Shown piece after piece: positions 1-9,085 of a DNA stretch of 50,906 nucleotides. The translations under genes were made by a program, and so were the position numbers. The stretch is from Liquorilactobacillus satsumensis DSM 16230 = JCM 12392 (GTDB lineage: Bacteria; Bacillota; Bacilli; Lactobacillales; Lactobacillaceae). Each line of letters opens with the position of its first letter. Within the stretch, counting starts at the first letter, position 1. The notes below the pieces were generated by a model, which was given only the letters and a program-made list of their open reading frames with translations, ran no database searches and was not told where the DNA came from. The stretch spans positions 108,120-159,025 of the forward strand of contig NZ_AZFQ01000055.1 in NCBI RefSeq assembly GCF_001435195.1, given 5' to 3'.

Positions 1-3
1 GTT

Positions 4-1911
4 TTACCAGATATTAACACGTTTGTCAGGCGGGAGATACATTTTATCACCTTGCTGAATATTAAAGGTGGTGTAAAAATCAGTTAAGTTTTGCGGCTGA
101 AGATTGGCACGTAATTCATGGGGGGCATGCACGTCAATATTTAACAATAATTTTTGGCGTTCCAGCGAGGATTTAAGACACCAGACACGTGCCCAATTAA
201 TAAAGAATGCTTTAAGAGAAACATTCTTTTCACCTTTTGCGGCTTCCAGTGCACAACTTAGGCCACCGGCATCGGCAATGTTTTCTGAGACTACTAATTT
301 GCCGTTTACCTTGCCCGCAGCAGTTTGAAGTCCATCGAATTCTGCAATCATTTTTTGAGCGAGTTTTTCAAAGTGAGCGCGATCTTCTTTTGTCCACCAA
401 TTATTGAGATTTCCCAATTCATCAAAGTGGGCCCCATTGTTATCAAAAGCATGTGAGATTTCGTGAGCAATTACGGCCCCAATTCCGCCGTAATTTTCAC
501 TTGAAGACTGCTTTAGGCTGTAGAAAGGAGCCTGCAAAATTGCTGCCGGAAAAACGATAATATTATAGGAAGGGTTATAGTAGGCGTTGACCGTATCAGC
601 ACTCATTTCCCATTTTTCTCGATCAACTTCCTTGTTCCAACGGCTGTAATGATCTTTGAGGTAGATTTTGTCAAAGTTCACACTATTGTTGAAGAGTGAA
701 TCTGATGTTACTTTGAATTTTTTATAAATTTCTTCAAGCTTATCAGGATAGCCAACTTGGATTCCAAGCTTTTCAAGTTTGACAACTGCTTTTTCTCGTG
801 TCGGTTGGCTTAACCATTTATTTTGTTGCAGTCGCTTTTTATAAACGGTGACCATCTTGTGCACCATCTGAGTAACATCATTTTTGGCTTGTTCGCCGAA
901 GTATTTGTGTGCGTAGTAAAGACCCACAATTTGATCAAATTGGTTGATTGCTAAGTAGTAGGCACTCTTTTGGGGATTCATGGGTTCTTTGCTGCCTGAG
1001 ATTGCACGTGAATATTCACCCGAGATGATCCGAGCTTGATCTGAGAGGTAAGGGCTGACAGCCAGCAGTGACTTTGCAAGCATCCAACCACGCATGTTAG
1101 CAAACGTTTCGGGAGTTACCAAAGAATTCAAAGCGGCATAGTATTTTGGCTGAGTCACGATCACCTGATCAGGTTGTGCATCGAGAAGTTCAGTCACAAA
1201 ATGCTGAATATCAAAATGATCACTTGATTTAACGAAATCAGCAAAGCTGTATTTATTGTAAGATTTTACATAATCAGCTAATTCGGTGCTGTCTTTGACA
1301 TGTGGGACAAGGGTCTTATCAAATGCAAGTGTTTGGGCGATTGTTTTTTGAGTAAACTCCGCAGAATATCCAGCAAGTTTGAAGAGTTTTTCTAACATCT
1401 TGGTATAAACTTGCAATAATGCTTGTGCTGCAGGGTTATCGTCCGTATAGTATGTTTTATCCGGCAAGATCAAGTTAGGGACACCGGCTGTAAGTGCATA
1501 CCGCGAAGTATTTTTCATATCAGGTTCGACATATAAAGGAATAGGGCTAGGATAGCCGCTTAAGGTTAGCGCAGCCAGTTTTTGTTCCCAATCAGTCAGA
1601 TCTTTTATTTGCGCAACTGTTTCAAGGTAGTGGCGTGCAGCTTTAAAACCAACTGCATCTCTTTTAGCGAAATCATGAGCAAGGCGATAGAATTTGATGA
1701 ATTCTAGGAGATAGGGATCCGTGATTTCTTGCGGGTTTTGTGCTAAGCGATCAAAGTCTTTCATTAAAAGCTTTTCAATATTTTCTGCAAGGTCCGCAAA
1801 ACCGCCTGTTGAGGATTTGTCTGCTGGAATCTGAGCAGTTTTGAGCCAAGTACCATTGACTGCTTGGTACAAGTCATCTTTAATGAGTTTCTGATTAATT
1901 GTTTCAGTCAT
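4..1911 (-). CDS. pepO: M13 family zinc endopeptidase (PepO/neprilysin-like)
   Basis: A 635-residue protein of the usual length for bacterial PepO. The zinc motif HEISH lies near residue 483 inside IAHEISHAFDNNG, and the second zinc-binding motif ENIADAGG lies near residue 540; both are diagnostic of family M13. The C-terminus ends in VNIW. No signal peptide or membrane segment is visible, so it should be cytoplasmic, where PepO of lactic acid bacteria cleaves imported oligopeptides. An AGAGAGG ribosome binding site sits about 7 bases before the ATG at 1911. It is a single gene read leftwards. The call is confident at family level; the exact orthologue (PepO1, PepO2) is not. Confidence 0.93.
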   Translation of the reverse strand: MTETINQKLIKDDLYQAVNGTWLKTAQIPADKSSTGGFADLAENIEKLLMKDFDRLAQNPQEITDPYLLEFIKFYRLAHDFAKRDAVGFKAARHYLETVAQIKDLTDWEQKLAALTLSGYPSPIPLYVEPDMKNTSRYALTAGVPNLILPDKTYYTDDNPAAQALLQVYTKMLEKLFKLAGYSAEFTQKTIAQTLAFDKTLVPHVKDSTELADYVKSYNKYSFADFVKSSDHFDIQHFVTELLDAQPDQVIVTQPKYYAALNSLVTPETFANMRGWMLAKSLLAVSPYLSDQARIISGEYSRAISGSKEPMNPQKSAYYLAINQFDQIVGLYYAHKYFGEQAKNDVTQMVHKMVTVYKKRLQQNKWLSQPTREKAVVKLEKLGIQVGYPDKLEEIYKKFKVTSDSLFNNSVNFDKIYLKDHYSRWNKEVDREKWEMSADTVNAYYNPSYNIIVFPAAILQAPFYSLKQSSSENYGGIGAVIAHEISHAFDNNGAHFDELGNLNNWWTKEDRAHFEKLAQKMIAEFDGLQTAAGKVNGKLVVSENIADAGGLSCALEAAKGEKNVSLKAFFINWARVWCLKSSLERQKLLLNIDVHAPHELRANLQPQNLTDFYTTFNIQQGDKMYLPPDKRVNIW

Positions 1912-2034
1912 ACTGAAGCCTCTCTTCCTGTGCTGATATAATTAGTATTGTAGTTCAAAGTAAAACAGGATGATACTCTAAAAAAAATTGATGTAGCTTA
2001 TAAGACTGGACTAAGGTAACATCAGTAAAAATAA

Positions 2035-2155
2035 AGGGGACACAATAGTCGAAAGGCTTTGAACATCAGTCCGAGTTAGCGATAGTCAAAGCACGGCTGT
2101 GTTATAACTCGGTGTTAATGTGCAAAGCCTTTGTCGTGGACCCAGATTTAAATTG
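2035..2155. repeat. Imperfect inverted repeat, about 45-base arms
   Basis: The left arm starts GGGACACAATAGTCGAAAGG and, read on the other strand, the right arm starts GGGTCCACGACAAAGGCTTT. Both continue with GGCTTTG-ACAT and CCGAGTTA at matching distances. The space between pepO and the aldo/keto reductase thus holds a long cruciform-like element with no coding potential. It resembles in style, but is not clearly homologous to, the repeat family found elsewhere in the window. Confidence 0.5.
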
Positions 2156-2159
2156 TAGC

Positions 2160-3014
2160 CTAAAAATTGACCGTATCCGGATCAGCCGCGTAGCCAACAA
2201 TCCCATCAAGTTGATCAATGGTAGTCATATCCTGTTCTGAGAGGGTAAAATCAAACAGCTTAGTATTTTCCTCAATGCGTTCTTCATGAATTGATTTCGG
2301 AAGCGGAAGAAAATGATGCTGCAAAGACCATCGCAGACAGATTTGAGCAACAGTCCGCTTGTTCTTTTTTGCGAGTGCTTGGAGGGTCTTATCTGAGAAT
2401 ATTTCACCAGTGCCTAATGGACTATAAGCTTCAAGCAGGATTTGGTTTTGTTGACAATATGAGATTGTTTCTGTGTCCAAATCACCCGGGCAAATTCTAA
2501 TCTGATTAACCATTGGAACGATTGTTTGAGTCTCTTTTAGAATTTCAAAATGTCGCTTACGAAAATTTGAGACACCGATTGCCCTTATTTTTCCAGCACG
2601 ATAAGCATCTTCAAGCGCACGCCAAGTTTCCTGTAAACGTTTCTCCCAATTATCCGTGCGGAAAGGTTTAGGATTCGGCCAATGAATCAGGAAAAGATCA
2701 AGTGTTGATAATTGGAGATCTTTGAGTGATTGCTCAATTGCAGCGGTTGCAGCCTGATAGTCGTGTGCACCATTATTAAGTTTACTTGTAATAAAGAGTG
2801 AGTGGCGGGAAATGCCGCTTTCCTTGACTGCTGCACCAACACTTTGCTCATTGCCGTACATTTCGGCGGTATCAATATGACGGTAGCCAGATGAAAGAGC
2901 TGATTTAACAGCTACTTTTGCAACTGCACCAGCGGGCGTTTGCCATGTTCCAAAACCAACAACAGGGATTTTTACGCCGTTATTCAAGGTGTAAGTATCA
3001 ATTAAACTGTTCAT
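2160..3014 (-). CDS. Aldo/keto reductase, 2,5-diketo-D-gluconate reductase type
   Basis: A 284-residue NADPH-dependent oxidoreductase of the AKR superfamily. Visible signatures are VGFGTWQ near the N-terminus, the catalytic Asp and Tyr in HIDTAEMYGNE, the catalytic Lys in FITSKLNN, and the His in LFLIHWPNP, followed by AIGVSNF and the C-terminal cofactor region LPKSIHEERIEEN. I chose the ATG at 3014 rather than the upstream one at 3056 because a GAGG box stands 7-8 bases before it. The substrate cannot be told from sequence; lactobacillar members reduce varied aldehydes and keto sugars. Single gene. Confidence 0.9.
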   Translation of the reverse strand: MNSLIDTYTLNNGVKIPVVGFGTWQTPAGAVAKVAVKSALSSGYRHIDTAEMYGNEQSVGAAVKESGISRHSLFITSKLNNGAHDYQAATAAIEQSLKDLQLSTLDLFLIHWPNPKPFRTDNWEKRLQETWRALEDAYRAGKIRAIGVSNFRKRHFEILKETQTIVPMVNQIRICPGDLDTETISYCQQNQILLEAYSPLGTGEIFSDKTLQALAKKNKRTVAQICLRWSLQHHFLPLPKSIHEERIEENTKLFDFTLSEQDMTTIDQLDGIVGYAADPDTVNF

Positions 3015-3199
3015 CCAAAAACCTCGCTTCAAGTAGTTTATGATTCTCAGATTCATTTTACTACACTGAACTGAGAATTGTTAATTTCAGCGGTGCAATG
3101 TTCAAAATAGCGTTGCTGAGCTTTTTTCGCAAATGCTTTCAAAAACCGGCAAAATGGCTTGAATAAGGGATAATCACTATACTCTGAATATAAATTAAA

Positions 3200-3208
3200 T
3201 GCTATAAT
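3200..3208 (+). promoter_or_regulatory. Extended -10 promoter before khpB-like gene
   Basis: TGC-TATAAT forms an extended -10 element about 40 bases before the start codon. No good -35 is seen, which fits an extended -10 promoter. Confidence 0.5.
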
Positions 3209-3251
3209 ACAAAGGAAACATTTTTTGGGCAAATTCAAAGGGGGAATGAAA

Positions 3252-4001
3252 ATGACAAGGTTCAGTGATAAAACGATTGCTGCAGCAATTGCCACAGGCC
3301 TTGAAACCCTTGGAGTATCGCGAGAAAATGTCCAAATAGCGGTGATTCAAAAACATAAACGAGGCTTTTTAGGAATTGGACGTAAACTTGCGATCGTAGA
3401 CTTGACAGTGAACCCACAATTGCTTGAACAAAAAAAGAAACCGGCTAAAGACCGAGTCAAGCTGTCAAAAGAAACCCCACAGCTTAAACAAGATCCACCT
3501 CAAGTTATGCTAAAACAGGCTAAAAAACAGCAGGTGCGGGATGCAGTGATTGCAGCACAATATTATTTAATTGATATCATAGAGAAAATGGGAGTAGCAG
3601 TAACGGTCCAAGTCGATTATACTAACAAAGAAGCGAAATATGTGTTAATTACTACGCAAGAAGGTCGGTTGATCGGTAAACGCGGCCGCACGCTAAATGC
3701 TTTACAGGTTTTAGTGCAGAATTATTTAGAAAAGAAAGGTGCAGCGCGAGTGAGAGTTGTTTTAGACGTTGGCAACTACAGAAAAAGACGGCGGCAGACA
3801 CTCGAACGGCTTGCCGAAAATGTAGCGCTTGAAGCCATTGTTGAGCATAAAAAAATTGCATTGGATACGATGCCGGCTTTTGAAAGAAAAATAGTGCACA
3901 CTAAGTTGGCACATAATGAAAAAATTGTTACGTATTCAAGAGGTAAAGAGCCACAGCGGTATGTTGTGGTTGATGCAGAAAATAAACAAAGAAAATTTTA
4001 G
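3252..4001 (+). CDS. khpB: KhpB/Jag-type RNA-binding protein (Jag_N, KH, R3H)
   Basis: A 249-residue protein. Domains in order: Jag N-terminal domain (residues about 1-50, with KRGFLGIGRK), a charged linker, a KH domain (LITTQEGRLIGKRGRTLNALQ, carrying the GxxG-type loop), and a C-terminal R3H-like domain. KhpB pairs with KhpA to bind RNA and affects cell elongation and division in streptococci and lactobacilli. Start chosen at 3252 because AAAGGGGG lies 7 bases upstream, while the ATG at 3246 is too close. In most Firmicutes this gene follows yidC and rnpA; here it stands alone between an aldo/keto reductase and a MarR gene, so either the locus was moved or this is a second copy. Confidence 0.82.
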   Translation: MTRFSDKTIAAAIATGLETLGVSRENVQIAVIQKHKRGFLGIGRKLAIVDLTVNPQLLEQKKKPAKDRVKLSKETPQLKQDPPQVMLKQAKKQQVRDAVIAAQYYLIDIIEKMGVAVTVQVDYTNKEAKYVLITTQEGRLIGKRGRTLNALQVLVQNYLEKKGAARVRVVLDVGNYRKRRRQTLERLAENVALEAIVEHKKIALDTMPAFERKIVHTKLAHNEKIVTYSRGKEPQRYVVVDAENKQRKF

Positions 4002-4018
4002 GAAAGTAGGAGTGTATC

Positions 4019-4468
4019 ATGGGATTAGAACATCGGCCTGATAAATTAGAAGATGAGCTGTGTTTTGCGATTTATACTTCACAAAAAATATATAACAAAT
4101 TTTATGCGATGGCATTAAAGGAATACAAACTAACTTATCCGCAGTATATTACGTTATTGACCCTGTGGGAGAATGAAGAACCCATGATGATCAAACAAAT
4201 TGGAGCGCGGCTGAACTTGGATAACGGGACCTTGACACCCTTGTTAAAGAGAATGGAAAAAGATGGCTGGATTGAACGGAAACATGGGGAAGAAGATGCC
4301 CGACGTGTGTATATCTGTTTAACACATAAGGCAAAAAGCAAGAAATATGAGATCAAAGATAAATTAACATCTTGTTTCGCGGCAGTTGATATGACGCCTG
4401 AAGAATACAAAAAAGATGTGGCCTTAATTAAAAGCATTGGCAAAAGAATTGGCGTTGAAGATGATTAA
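4019..4468 (+). CDS. OhrR-like MarR family transcriptional regulator
   Basis: A 149-residue winged-helix regulator. The N-terminal ELCFAIYTSQK places a single Cys at residue 15, the position of the peroxide-sensing Cys15 of Bacillus subtilis OhrR. The rest (TYPQYITLLTLWE, LDNGTLTPLLKRMEKDGWI, R-x4-DARRVYICLT) also follows the OhrR pattern. A GGAG box stands before the ATG, 18 bases after khpB, so it may be co-transcribed with khpB. No organic hydroperoxide reductase (ohr) gene is adjacent, which is the usual target, so the target is unknown. Redox sensing is inferred from the conserved Cys only. Confidence 0.8.
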   Translation: MGLEHRPDKLEDELCFAIYTSQKIYNKFYAMALKEYKLTYPQYITLLTLWENEEPMMIKQIGARLNLDNGTLTPLLKRMEKDGWIERKHGEEDARRVYICLTHKAKSKKYEIKDKLTSCFAAVDMTPEEYKKDVALIKSIGKRIGVEDD

Positions 4469-4534
4469 CCAGGTTTGAAGACTGGTTTGGGGATTTGTTC
4501 CATAGTAATTCGGATACTTATAAAATAAAACTAT

Positions 4535-4703
4535 GAGAGTGTGACATAAGTCGAAAAAATTTGAGTGCTAACTCGAAATTACGAACATAGCGAGTACTTT
4601 GCGATGAGTAATTCGAAGTTAGACGGAGAATTTTGACTTATGGAACACGTTTATTCGGAATAAAAGAGGGGCTGTGACAAAAGTTAACTTTTGTCACAGC
4701 CCC
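4535..4703 (+). repeat. Intergenic repeat family 1, copy A (full length)
   Basis: Full-length copy of the dispersed repeat. It opens GAGAGTGTGACATAAGTCG, runs through TGAGTGCTAACTCG, AGCGAGTACTTTGCGATGAG and AATTTTGACTTATGGAACAC, and ends in a terminator palindrome at 4668-4703. Its two ends are inverted relative to each other (GTGTGACATAAGTC against GTGTTCCATAAGTC), so the whole element can fold back on itself. No open reading frame. Confidence 0.9.
4668..4703. terminator. Perfect 36-base palindrome, bidirectional terminator
   Basis: GGGGCTGTGACAAAAGTT is followed directly by its exact reverse complement. It separates the rightward MarR gene from the leftward lrgB gene and could stop transcription from both sides. 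Confidence 0.75.
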
Positions 4704-4763
4704 ATAGTTTTTGACTCTTTTTTAGTGGATGTGGTTGAACAGCAAGAGGTGCAATTTACTTTT

Positions 4764-5486
4764 TTAAAACAAAAGACGTGATACTAGAGGAACGACTGCA
4801 TCCACAACAACACCGATTACAACCACCGCAATTGCAGCCATTGAGCCCTGGACAGAACCGAGTTTTAGCGCAAAGGCAGAACCGATGGTATGACCGGAAG
4901 TTCCCAACCCTAGACCAGTTCCGATTGGATCAGAGTTTAAATGGAAGAACCGAACTAACCAGTCACCTAAGGCATAGATAATAACTGCGTTTAGAATGCA
5001 GGCCATTGCGGTGATTGCTGAATTCCCCCCAATTGCACTTGAAATTGGTAAGGCGATTGCAGTGGTGGCAGCTTGAGGTAACATTGAAGCAATTCCAGTT
5101 TGGCTGAGACCCAGCAGCTTGGAGATCAAGACGATTGCAAATAATGAGAGCGTGGTGCCTACCAGGAGGCCGGCTAAAATCTCTTTCCAGTATTTTTTAA
5201 TAACATCGTTTCTTTTATATAGTGGAATAGCGAAGGCAATGGTGGCAGGATTTAAGAACCAAAAAACGAGATCACCGCCGGGTTTATACGCCTGTGTGTA
5301 AAATTGAGTGACGTTTTGCTGAAAGAATTTTGCTAGTAAAACGAGCAGTGTGATTCCTAAAACCATTGCTACGAACAGCGGTTGGAAGATAAAAAGACCA
5401 TGCGATTTTTTGAAGAGCCACTGACCGCAAAGATAGACCAGTAGGGATAGGCAGATGCCAAAAAATGGAGTTGTTAATAATGACAT
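4764..5486 (-). CDS. lrgB: LrgB/CidB family membrane protein
   Basis: A 240-residue hydrophobic protein with several membrane segments. The conserved LrgB region shows SIGGNSAITAMACILNAV and GLGTSGHTIGSAFALKLG near the C-terminus. LrgB works with LrgA in the holin/antiholin-like system that affects murein hydrolase activity, and in several Firmicutes LrgAB also takes up pyruvate. GGAGAGGAG precedes its ATG and overlaps the end of lrgA; the two coding regions are one base apart, so they are translationally coupled. The LytTR regulator gene lies just upstream on the same strand. Confidence 0.92.
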   Translation of the reverse strand: MSLLTTPFFGICLSLLVYLCGQWLFKKSHGLFIFQPLFVAMVLGITLLVLLAKFFQQNVTQFYTQAYKPGGDLVFWFLNPATIAFAIPLYKRNDVIKKYWKEILAGLLVGTTLSLFAIVLISKLLGLSQTGIASMLPQAATTAIALPISSAIGGNSAITAMACILNAVIIYALGDWLVRFFHLNSDPIGTGLGLGTSGHTIGSAFALKLGSVQGSMAAIAVVVIGVVVDAVVPLVSRLLF

Positions 5487-5487
5487 G

Positions 5488-5958
5488 CTACTCCTCTCCT
5501 TTCACGTGGATGCGATGTTTAATTGCAAGCGGTTGGTGGACGAATTTGTGTTTTTCAAGATGTGCTTTCCTTAACCAGATAAAGGTACGTGTTGTGTATG
5601 CGGTTACAACCAATAGAATAATGGTTGAGCAAATAATAACTAAAATTAATTGGAGGCCTGCTGTACGCATTACATCAAGGCTCGCGGTTAAGGAAATTCC
5701 AGAGGGAACAAAGAGAAAGCCGATAATACTGATTAAGAAGGCTCCTAGCGAGTCTACCCATTCAAGTTTAAGCAGGTGAGCTGATAAGAGTACGTACAAT
5801 AAAATCATCCCAATTACAGGCGCTGGAACCGGAAAAGATTTGGGAAACAAGCCGGAAATTAAGTTTGAGACAAACAAGATAGTGGTGTAAATGCCCATCT
5901 GAACGAGCAAAGGAGCTGCGGCTGCACCTTTCTTTTGTTCCACGTGTGTTTTGTTCAT
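5488..5958 (-). CDS. lrgA: LrgA/CidA family holin-like protein
   Basis: A 156-residue protein with about four membrane segments (LLVQMGIYTTILFVSNLISG, PVPAPVIGMILLYVLLSA, FLISIIGFLFVPSGISL, LILVIICSTIILLVV). FPVPAPVIGM and LFVPSGISL are typical of the LrgA/CidA family. I chose the ATG at 5958 because AAGAAGG lies in front of it; the longer reading frame to 6015 adds a polar, unlikely start. First gene of lrgAB, downstream of a terminator that separates it from the regulator gene. Confidence 0.92.
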   Translation of the reverse strand: MNKTHVEQKKGAAAAPLLVQMGIYTTILFVSNLISGLFPKSFPVPAPVIGMILLYVLLSAHLLKLEWVDSLGAFLISIIGFLFVPSGISLTASLDVMRTAGLQLILVIICSTIILLVVTAYTTRTFIWLRKAHLEKHKFVHQPLAIKHRIHVKGEE

Positions 5959-6017
5959 TTTGTTGACCTTCTTTCTTAGACTTTGTTCTTGATGAATTAA
6001 GAATAGTACAAACAAAA

Positions 6018-6056
6018 TGAAAAAAGCCGTCTTTTGCGGTTAATTGCAAAAAACGG
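6018..6056 (-). terminator. Terminator between lytR and lrgA
   Basis: On the minus strand CCGTTTTTTGC and GCAAAAGACGG form an 11-pair stem with one wobble, followed by CTTTTTT. It would uncouple lrgAB from the regulator transcript, so lrgAB probably has its own promoter in the 60 bases before its start. Confidence 0.7.
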
Positions 6057-6093
6057 GGGGTGAATGTTTAAAATCAGCGGGTCAAAAATCAAA

Positions 6094-6831
6094 TTACATA
6101 TTAAGTCGTGTCTTGAGAACTTTAAGATAGGAACGACCAACCGGAATTCTTTGATTATTAGTCATGATTAAGATGAAGGTGTGGTTGAACCAGGGCTGCA
6201 GTTCACGGATATTGTCAATGTTCACGATTGCACTGCGATGCACTTGAATAAAATGTTGAGCAGCAAGATGTGAACGGAGCCAAACTAATGTTTCATGTGA
6301 AACGTATTTTTTGCCATCCAATGTAAAAATTGTCAATTCGCCATTTTCAACGGTTGCTGCTAGGATTTCACGGGTTTTGATAACAACTGTCCGCTCGTCA
6401 TTTGTCAGTGTAATAAATTGGTTATCTTTTTGCGGTGCAGGTGAGGACGGAGGGCCCTGGGGTAACCGAGTCGAGAGCGCCAGCTTTGCTTTTTGGAGTG
6501 CTTGATTGATGCGTTCCTGATCGAAAGGTTTTAAGACATAGTCGATAGCATTAATATCAAAAGCCTGAACGGCATATTTGTCGTAGGCAGTCGCAAAGAT
6601 TACTAGTGGCGGTGTGTTTAATTGATGCAGTTCTTTTGCAAGTGTAAAACCGTTTTCTTCATTTAAAGAAATATCGAGGAACACGAGATCAATGTGGTGC
6701 GCAAAAAGAAGTGCCAAGGCCTCTTTAACGCCTTCAGCTTTAAAAACTGTATTTACGGTAATATTTTGTTGCAGCAGATAAGCAAGTTCATCACGTGCCA
6801 GCGGTTCATCATCAACGAGCAGGACATTCAT
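6094..6831 (-). CDS. lytR: LytR/AlgR-type response regulator (REC + LytTR)
   Basis: A 245-residue two-domain regulator. The receiver domain opens MNVLLVDDEPLARDELAYLL with the acidic pair, has the phospho-acceptor Asp in LVFLDISLNE, and the Thr/Lys switch in FATAYDK and YVLKPFD. The C-terminal LytTR DNA-binding domain contains FIQVHRSAIVNIDNIRELQP and RIPVGRSYLKVLK. The ATG at 6831 is preceded by GGAGGAAG. It lies directly upstream of lrgAB, as lytSR does in other Firmicutes, but no kinase gene is next to it. The only LytS in the window is at 44164-45882. Confidence 0.92.
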   Translation of the reverse strand: MNVLLVDDEPLARDELAYLLQQNITVNTVFKAEGVKEALALLFAHHIDLVFLDISLNEENGFTLAKELHQLNTPPLVIFATAYDKYAVQAFDINAIDYVLKPFDQERINQALQKAKLALSTRLPQGPPSSPAPQKDNQFITLTNDERTVVIKTREILAATVENGELTIFTLDGKKYVSHETLVWLRSHLAAQHFIQVHRSAIVNIDNIRELQPWFNHTFILIMTNNQRIPVGRSYLKVLKTRLNM

Positions 6832-6991
6832 ACAGCTTCCTCCAGTTTTCAATAAAAAAATATTTTTCACTGTAATTATAGTCTACTTGCTAATTAATTT
6901 GAAATTTGGAAATGAAATTGGAACAGCTGCTACTTACTAAATTACTAAGCAGTGTGAATGGCACTTGAACTTTGTTTAAATAGCGTTGCGT

Positions 6992-7441
6992 TTACTTTAA
7001 AAATAGTTCTGTTTTCTTATTACTGCGAATTAATGCGTAGATATGTTTTCCTTGGGTATCATTAACTTCACCTAAGTCGATTTCATAGCCGCCAGGAACA
7101 AAAGTAAAATTCTGCAGTCTTTCTTTGACGAAACCGAAAACCGCTTTTCCAAGTTTGTGATGTTCATTTGTTTTTTGAACTGCAGCACTTAGTGTGTAAC
7201 CTTCTTTTAAAAAGGACTGAATCATTGCGATTTTGAGAAACATAAAGTGACTATATTTTCGGTGCTGACCTTCGTCAGAGCTATTTTCAGGGTGAATATA
7301 GCCGCGTTCTTCCCAGTAACGCAACTTTCTTTGCGAAACACCAGTGGCTTTTGAAATATCACCAATTCCGAAGAGGAAATGTTCGTTTTTTATTATATCC
7401 TTGAAACGGGTAACATACGCAGCATTGTTTTTGTCTCCCAT
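6992..7441 (-). CDS. MerR family regulator of the divergent exporter
   Basis: A 149-residue protein with an N-terminal MerR winged helix (FGIGDISKATGVSQRKLRYWEERGYIHPE) and a short C-terminal part with no cysteine or drug-binding domain that I recognise. AAAGGAG precedes the ATG at 7441. It is divergent from the exporter gene, and a 19-base palindrome between them overlaps both -35 boxes, so autoregulation and control of the exporter are likely. Its HTH resembles that of the MerR protein at 46198-46629. Confidence 0.85.
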   Translation of the reverse strand: MGDKNNAAYVTRFKDIIKNEHFLFGIGDISKATGVSQRKLRYWEERGYIHPENSSDEGQHRKYSHFMFLKIAMIQSFLKEGYTLSAAVQKTNEHHKLGKAVFGFVKERLQNFTFVPGGYEIDLGEVNDTQGKHIYALIRSNKKTELFLK

Positions 7442-7496
7442 TGAACGTTCTCCTTTGTCAATTATCATAACGTTAATTGTAACCTTTATAACATCT

Positions 7497-7515
7497 TTGT
7501 CAAATTATTTGACAA
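7497..7515. promoter_or_regulatory. Palindromic operator between MerR and exporter genes
   Basis: TTGTCAAA-TTA-TTTGACAA is a perfect 19-base palindrome. Each arm forms a -35 box: rightwards TTGACA (7509-7514) with TATTAT 17 bases on, and leftwards TTGACA with TACAAT 16 bases on. One bound regulator would cover both divergent promoters. Confidence 0.7.
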
Positions 7516-7597
7516 TTAAAAAAGATGAGTATATTATTTGTCACGTTGAACTATTAGTTCACATACTTATTTTAGAATGTTAGGGAGAGAAGACAAC

Positions 7598-9085
7598 TTG
7601 GGAAAAGCAATTGATGAGAATGGTAAAGCGTACAACAGAACGTTATTGGTCGCACTTTTACTAATAGGTTCATTTTGTACCGTTTTAAATCAGACAATTT
7701 TAACAACAGCATTTCCAACTTTGATGAAAAGTTTTGATATTAATACCTCAACTGTCCAGTGGCTCACATCGGGATTTATGATGGTAAGTGGCGTAATGAT
7801 CCCGATCAGTGCCTGGCTGACAGTACGTGTGAACTCTAAGGCATTATATGAAGGCGCAATGGTCGTCTTTTTACTGGGAACAATCACGTGCTACATCGCA
7901 CCTAGTTTTTCTGTCTTATTGACGGGTCGTTTAATTCAGGCACTTGGGGTAGGGGTTACCATGCCGTTGCTACAGACAATGATGTTAACGATTTTTCCGG
8001 CAAATAAACGCGGAGCTGCTATGGGAATGGCAGGTCTTGTAATTGGGGTTGCACCTGCAATTGGACCCACACTTTCAGGTTGGGTAATTGACAATTACCA
8101 TTGGCGGACTCTATTCGGGATGTTGATTCCGTTTGCTGCTTTGGTGGTAATTGCGGGTTTTTGGTTAATGAAGGACGTCTTACCCACGCAAAAGGTTAAA
8201 CTTGATTGGCTTTCAGCGTTACTTTCGACAATCGGTTTTGGAAGCCTGTTATACGGTTTTTCTGAAGTTGGTGAAAAAGGTTGGGGTAGCAGCATTGTAA
8301 TCCTCTCAATTATTGCGGGTGTAATTTTTGTTGTCCTGTTCGGTATCCGACAGTTGCGTTTAGAAAAACCATTTTTGGACCTGCGGGTTCTTAAAAATCC
8401 AGAATTTTCAGTAGCAGCACTTTTAAGTTCGGTGCTAATGATGGCAATGATCGGTGTTGAGATGGTACTGCCGCTTTATTTGCAGACTGTTCGCGGAGAA
8501 AGTGCATTTCATTCAGGTCTCACTCTTTTACCAGGGGCTTTAATGATGGGTGTAATCAGCCCGATTGCAGGACGTGTTTTTGACAGGATTGGAGCAAGAC
8601 GAATCGCAATTACCGGTTTATTTTTATTAACAGCTGGAACGATTCCGTTTGCGTTCATTACTAGAGAGACACCATTTGTTTATCTAGTTACGTTGTATGC
8701 TCTTAGAATGGCTGGAATTGCAATGTCGATGATGACCGTGACGACTTCAGGGATGAACTCCTTGCCGCTTAAGATGATGAGTAATGGAACGGCCGTTAAT
8801 AATACAATTCGACAGGTAGCGGCATCGGTTGGAACGGCAGTCTTGGTCAGCATTTTAACAAATGTTACTAAAAATGATATGCCTGGTAAGGCCATGTTGC
8901 ACTCCGATCCTTTGGCATATAAGAATGCAGCTTTTCAAGCGACACTCGGTGGGTATCATGCCGCCTTTTGGGTAGCAATTGGTTTTAGTTTGGTCGGTTT
9001 AATTGTCGCCTTCTTTGTTAGTGGACGGACTCCTGGTGAAATGATGCAAAAAAGCACGGAGAATGTCGGAGGTGAACAAGCATGA
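7598..9085 (+). CDS. MFS multidrug exporter, DHA2 (EmrB/QacA) type
   Basis: About 495 residues with roughly 14 hydrophobic segments, the size and topology of the 14-TM DHA2 drug:proton antiporters. LNQTILTTAFPTLMKSF and STVQWLTSGFMM mark TM1-2 of this family, and GRLIQALGVGVTMPLLQ and AIGPTLSGWVID the TM4-5 antiporter region. I prefer the TTG at 7598, 8 bases after AGGGAGAG, over the ATG at 7577. Its stop overlaps the ATG of the DUF4811 gene (ATGA), so the two are coupled. Likely controlled by the divergent MerR. Substrate unknown. Confidence 0.9.
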   Translation: MGKAIDENGKAYNRTLLVALLLIGSFCTVLNQTILTTAFPTLMKSFDINTSTVQWLTSGFMMVSGVMIPISAWLTVRVNSKALYEGAMVVFLLGTITCYIAPSFSVLLTGRLIQALGVGVTMPLLQTMMLTIFPANKRGAAMGMAGLVIGVAPAIGPTLSGWVIDNYHWRTLFGMLIPFAALVVIAGFWLMKDVLPTQKVKLDWLSALLSTIGFGSLLYGFSEVGEKGWGSSIVILSIIAGVIFVVLFGIRQLRLEKPFLDLRVLKNPEFSVAALLSSVLMMAMIGVEMVLPLYLQTVRGESAFHSGLTLLPGALMMGVISPIAGRVFDRIGARRIAITGLFLLTAGTIPFAFITRETPFVYLVTLYALRMAGIAMSMMTVTTSGMNSLPLKMMSNGTAVNNTIRQVAASVGTAVLVSILTNVTKNDMPGKAMLHSDPLAYKNAAFQATLGGYHAAFWVAIGFSLVGLIVAFFVSGRTPGEMMQKSTENVGGEQA

